Shown here piece by piece: positions 62,791-64,000 of a stretch of 64,000 nucleotides of DNA. The stretch is from Bdellovibrio sp. NC01 (GTDB lineage: Bacteria; Bdellovibrionota; Bdellovibrionia; Bdellovibrionales; Bdellovibrionaceae): the NCBI RefSeq assembly GCF_006874625.1, contig NZ_CP030034.1, positions 3,038,001 to 3,102,000 of the forward strand, in the 5' to 3' direction. The first letter of the stretch is position 1; every line of letters begins with the position of its first letter. Both the position numbers and the translations under genes were made by a program. The notes under the pieces are model-generated. The model ran no database searches. It was given only the letters and a program-made list of their open reading frames with translations, and had not been told where the DNA came from.

Positions 62791-63597
62791 ATGAAGCGAT
62801 CTTTAAAAATTTTAAGCATTATCACAGTGATTTTCTTTAATATCGCGGCCCATGCCGAAAGCATCGCCGATAAAAAAATCAATGGCGTACGCTTGTATGA
62901 TGTTTTTAAAAATCAAGGCATTTCAGAAACAGCTCTGCAACGTGCTCTTGAATTCATGGATAATAACGCAGGCAAAACCGTGCGTGTAAAAGCAAAGGTT
63001 CGTCCTGCCGAAGGTGAAGCTTACATGACGGACAAGGCTTTCGCGGTTCAATCTAAGAACCTTGCGATCATTGACTTCTCTTTACCTTCAGACCAGCGCC
63101 GCTTGTTCGTTATGAACTTGGAAACTGGTGTTGTGAATAAGTATTTCGTTGCGCACGGTAAAGGTTCGGGCGTTCGTTTAGCGACTAAATTCTCTAACCT
63201 TGATGGTTCAAAAATGTCTTCGCTAGGTTTCTATCTTGCGGGCTCTGTTTATTACGGCGGTCATGGCGAATCTTTGAACCTTCATGGTCTTGAGAAATCA
63301 AATGACCAAGCAGCTTCTCGCGATATCGTTATGCACGGTGCGAACTATGTGTCTCAAGACTTCGTAGATTCCAGCGGTCGTTTGGGTCGTAGCTGGGGCT
63401 GCCCAGCCGTTTCACCAGCGATCATTAAAAAGATGATTCCACTCTTTAAAGAAGGTGGCGTGATTTACGCCTACCAAAAAGACTTGATGACGTCGACTCA
63501 ATCAACTCCGACATTGCAAGAAGTAAAAGCGGATCAACCAGACGAAGCTGACGTAGATTTGCCAAATGAAGAAGAAGACTTCCAGGCTAAGAAATAA
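62791..63597 (+). CDS. Secreted murein L,D-transpeptidase-like protein (YkuD fold)
   Basis: The 268-residue protein has a signal peptide and the L,D-transpeptidase core: VMHGAN (His182) and SWGCPAVS (nucleophile Cys204). It is of the YkuD_2 type, with KFSNLDGSKMSSLGFYLAG before the core. These enzymes link or anchor wall peptides in the periplasm. GAGAGAGG precedes the ATG. The acidic C-terminal tail (DEADVDLPNEEED) is unusual. Cell-wall remodelling during predation is inference. Confidence 0.85.
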   Translation: MKRSLKILSIITVIFFNIAAHAESIADKKINGVRLYDVFKNQGISETALQRALEFMDNNAGKTVRVKAKVRPAEGEAYMTDKAFAVQSKNLAIIDFSLPSDQRRLFVMNLETGVVNKYFVAHGKGSGVRLATKFSNLDGSKMSSLGFYLAGSVYYGGHGESLNLHGLEKSNDQAASRDIVMHGANYVSQDFVDSSGRLGRSWGCPAVSPAIIKKMIPLFKEGGVIYAYQKDLMTSTQSTPTLQEVKADQPDEADVDLPNEEEDFQAKK

Positions 63598-63628
63598 CAA
63601 CTCATAACGGGACCGTGGTCCCTCAATG

Positions 63629-63653
63629 AAAAAGGGACCTTGCGGTCCCTTTT
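63629..63653 (+). terminator. Terminator after the L,D-transpeptidase gene
   Basis: Hairpin AAAAAGGGACC/GGTCCCTTTTT with a T-run; a second small hairpin (GGGACC/GGTCCC, 63609-63622) lies just before it. Confidence 0.85.
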
Positions 63654-63654
63654 T

Positions 63655-64000
63655 TTATGTTCTTTTGTAATCGTCTTGATAGCGAACGATATCGTCTTCG
63701 CCGAAGTAAGTTCCCAATTGAACCTCCACGAATTCTAACATTTCGTCCGTATTGTTACGCATACGGTGTTTCGCACCCAATGGAATGTGAATGTGCGTTC
63801 CCGCTTTCACCGGAATGATTTGGTCGTTAAGAACCACTTCACCCGCCCCACGCGTGATCGTCCAATGCTCTTCACGTTTCGCATGCGATTGATATGACAA
63901 TTGCGCATGAGGATTCACGCGAATGACTTTTGATTTAAAGAAATCCGTATCTTTTAAGATTTCGAAATAGCCCCAAGGGCGGTATTCAAAGATATGCTCT
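63655..64000 (-). CDS. Cupin C-terminus of mannose-1-phosphate guanylyltransferase/mannose-6-phosphate isomerase type protein, cut by window edge
   Basis: The frame is open beyond the GTG at 63918 to the window edge, so the true start lies outside. Upstream codons give RPWGYFEIL and then VNPHAQLSYQSHAKREEHW, IPVKAGTHIHIPLGAKHRM and EVQLGTYFGEDDIVRYQDD. This is the C-terminal cupin (metal-dependent isomerase part) of the bifunctional GDP-mannose enzymes. Only this part is visible. The enzyme belongs to GDP-mannose and surface-sugar synthesis. Confidence 0.8.
   Translation of the reverse strand, partial: EHIFEYRPWGYFEILKDTDFFKSKVIRVNPHAQLSYQSHAKREEHWTITRGAGEVVLNDQIIPVKAGTHIHIPLGAKHRMRNNTDEMLEFVEVQLGTYFGEDDIVRYQDDYKRT

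Overview
The window looks like chromosomal DNA of a Bdellovibrio-type predatory bacterium (Bdellovibrionales). I infer this from gene content, not from a database match. The signs are paralogues of the TIGR02147 regulator family (known mainly from Bdellovibrio and Fibrobacter), many secreted hydrolases and lipoproteins, a methyl-accepting chemotaxis protein, PilZ and sigma-54 regulators, and an L,D-transpeptidase. Genes are dense, often overlap as ATGA or TAATG, and usually have purine-rich ribosome binding sites. I see no prophage, insertion sequence, CRISPR array or rRNA operon.

Layout. 1-5.6 kb: edge-truncated DUF1254-type lipoprotein, a nested inverted repeat, a CxxxCxxCC protein, and an overlapping DNA topoisomerase VI A/B pair (archaeal type, unusual in bacteria). 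5.6-12.5 kb: oligopeptidase B, an HNH nuclease, a cyclic-nucleotide-type regulator with a zinc ribbon coupled to a PilZ protein, and an LTA-synthase-like membrane transferase. 12.5-18 kb: BolA, CGFS glutaredoxin, a DUF2892 protein and a GlcD-type flavoprotein; then secreted proteins and serA. 18-25 kb: sigma-54 response regulator, cdsA-like gene, plsC-like gene and a metallo-beta-lactamase-fold gene in one overlapping operon; YihY, ABM, GNAT and mgsA. 25-34.6 kb: a very large exported protein that appears to join a gluzincin-like peptidase, a propeller-like region and a barrel; a DJ-1/PfpI protein; two regulator-plus-secreted-product units; a periplasmic binding protein; a KH protein. 34.6-40.7 kb: MCP, small exported proteins, tRNA-Arg(UCU), an M15-type peptidase and a carboxylesterase. 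40.8-46.4 kb: heavy-metal RND efflux operon with an unusually short adaptor. 46.4-52.4 kb: CBS protein, two paralogous lipoproteins followed by an Nramp transporter, then a YeiH-type exporter divergent from a LysR regulator. 52.4-64 kb: lipoproteins, chalcone-isomerase-like protein, S1 protease, acyl-CoA dehydrogenase, a 1175-residue repeat-rich secreted protein, an HTTM pair, an L,D-transpeptidase and the end of a mannose-phosphate enzyme.

How the genes work together. The regulatory 18 kb operon plausibly supplies CDP-diacylglycerol and phosphatidic acid for membrane growth. BolA and CGFS glutaredoxin form a known iron-sulfur pair. The efflux genes form one metal-export operon. Oligopeptidase B, the S1 and M15-type peptidases, the carboxylesterase and the L,D-transpeptidase fit prey digestion or wall remodelling, but that is inference. 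The parts most likely to be undescribed are the repeat-rich secreted protein, the regulator/secreted-peptide cassettes, the peptidase-propeller-barrel protein and the minimal RND adaptor.
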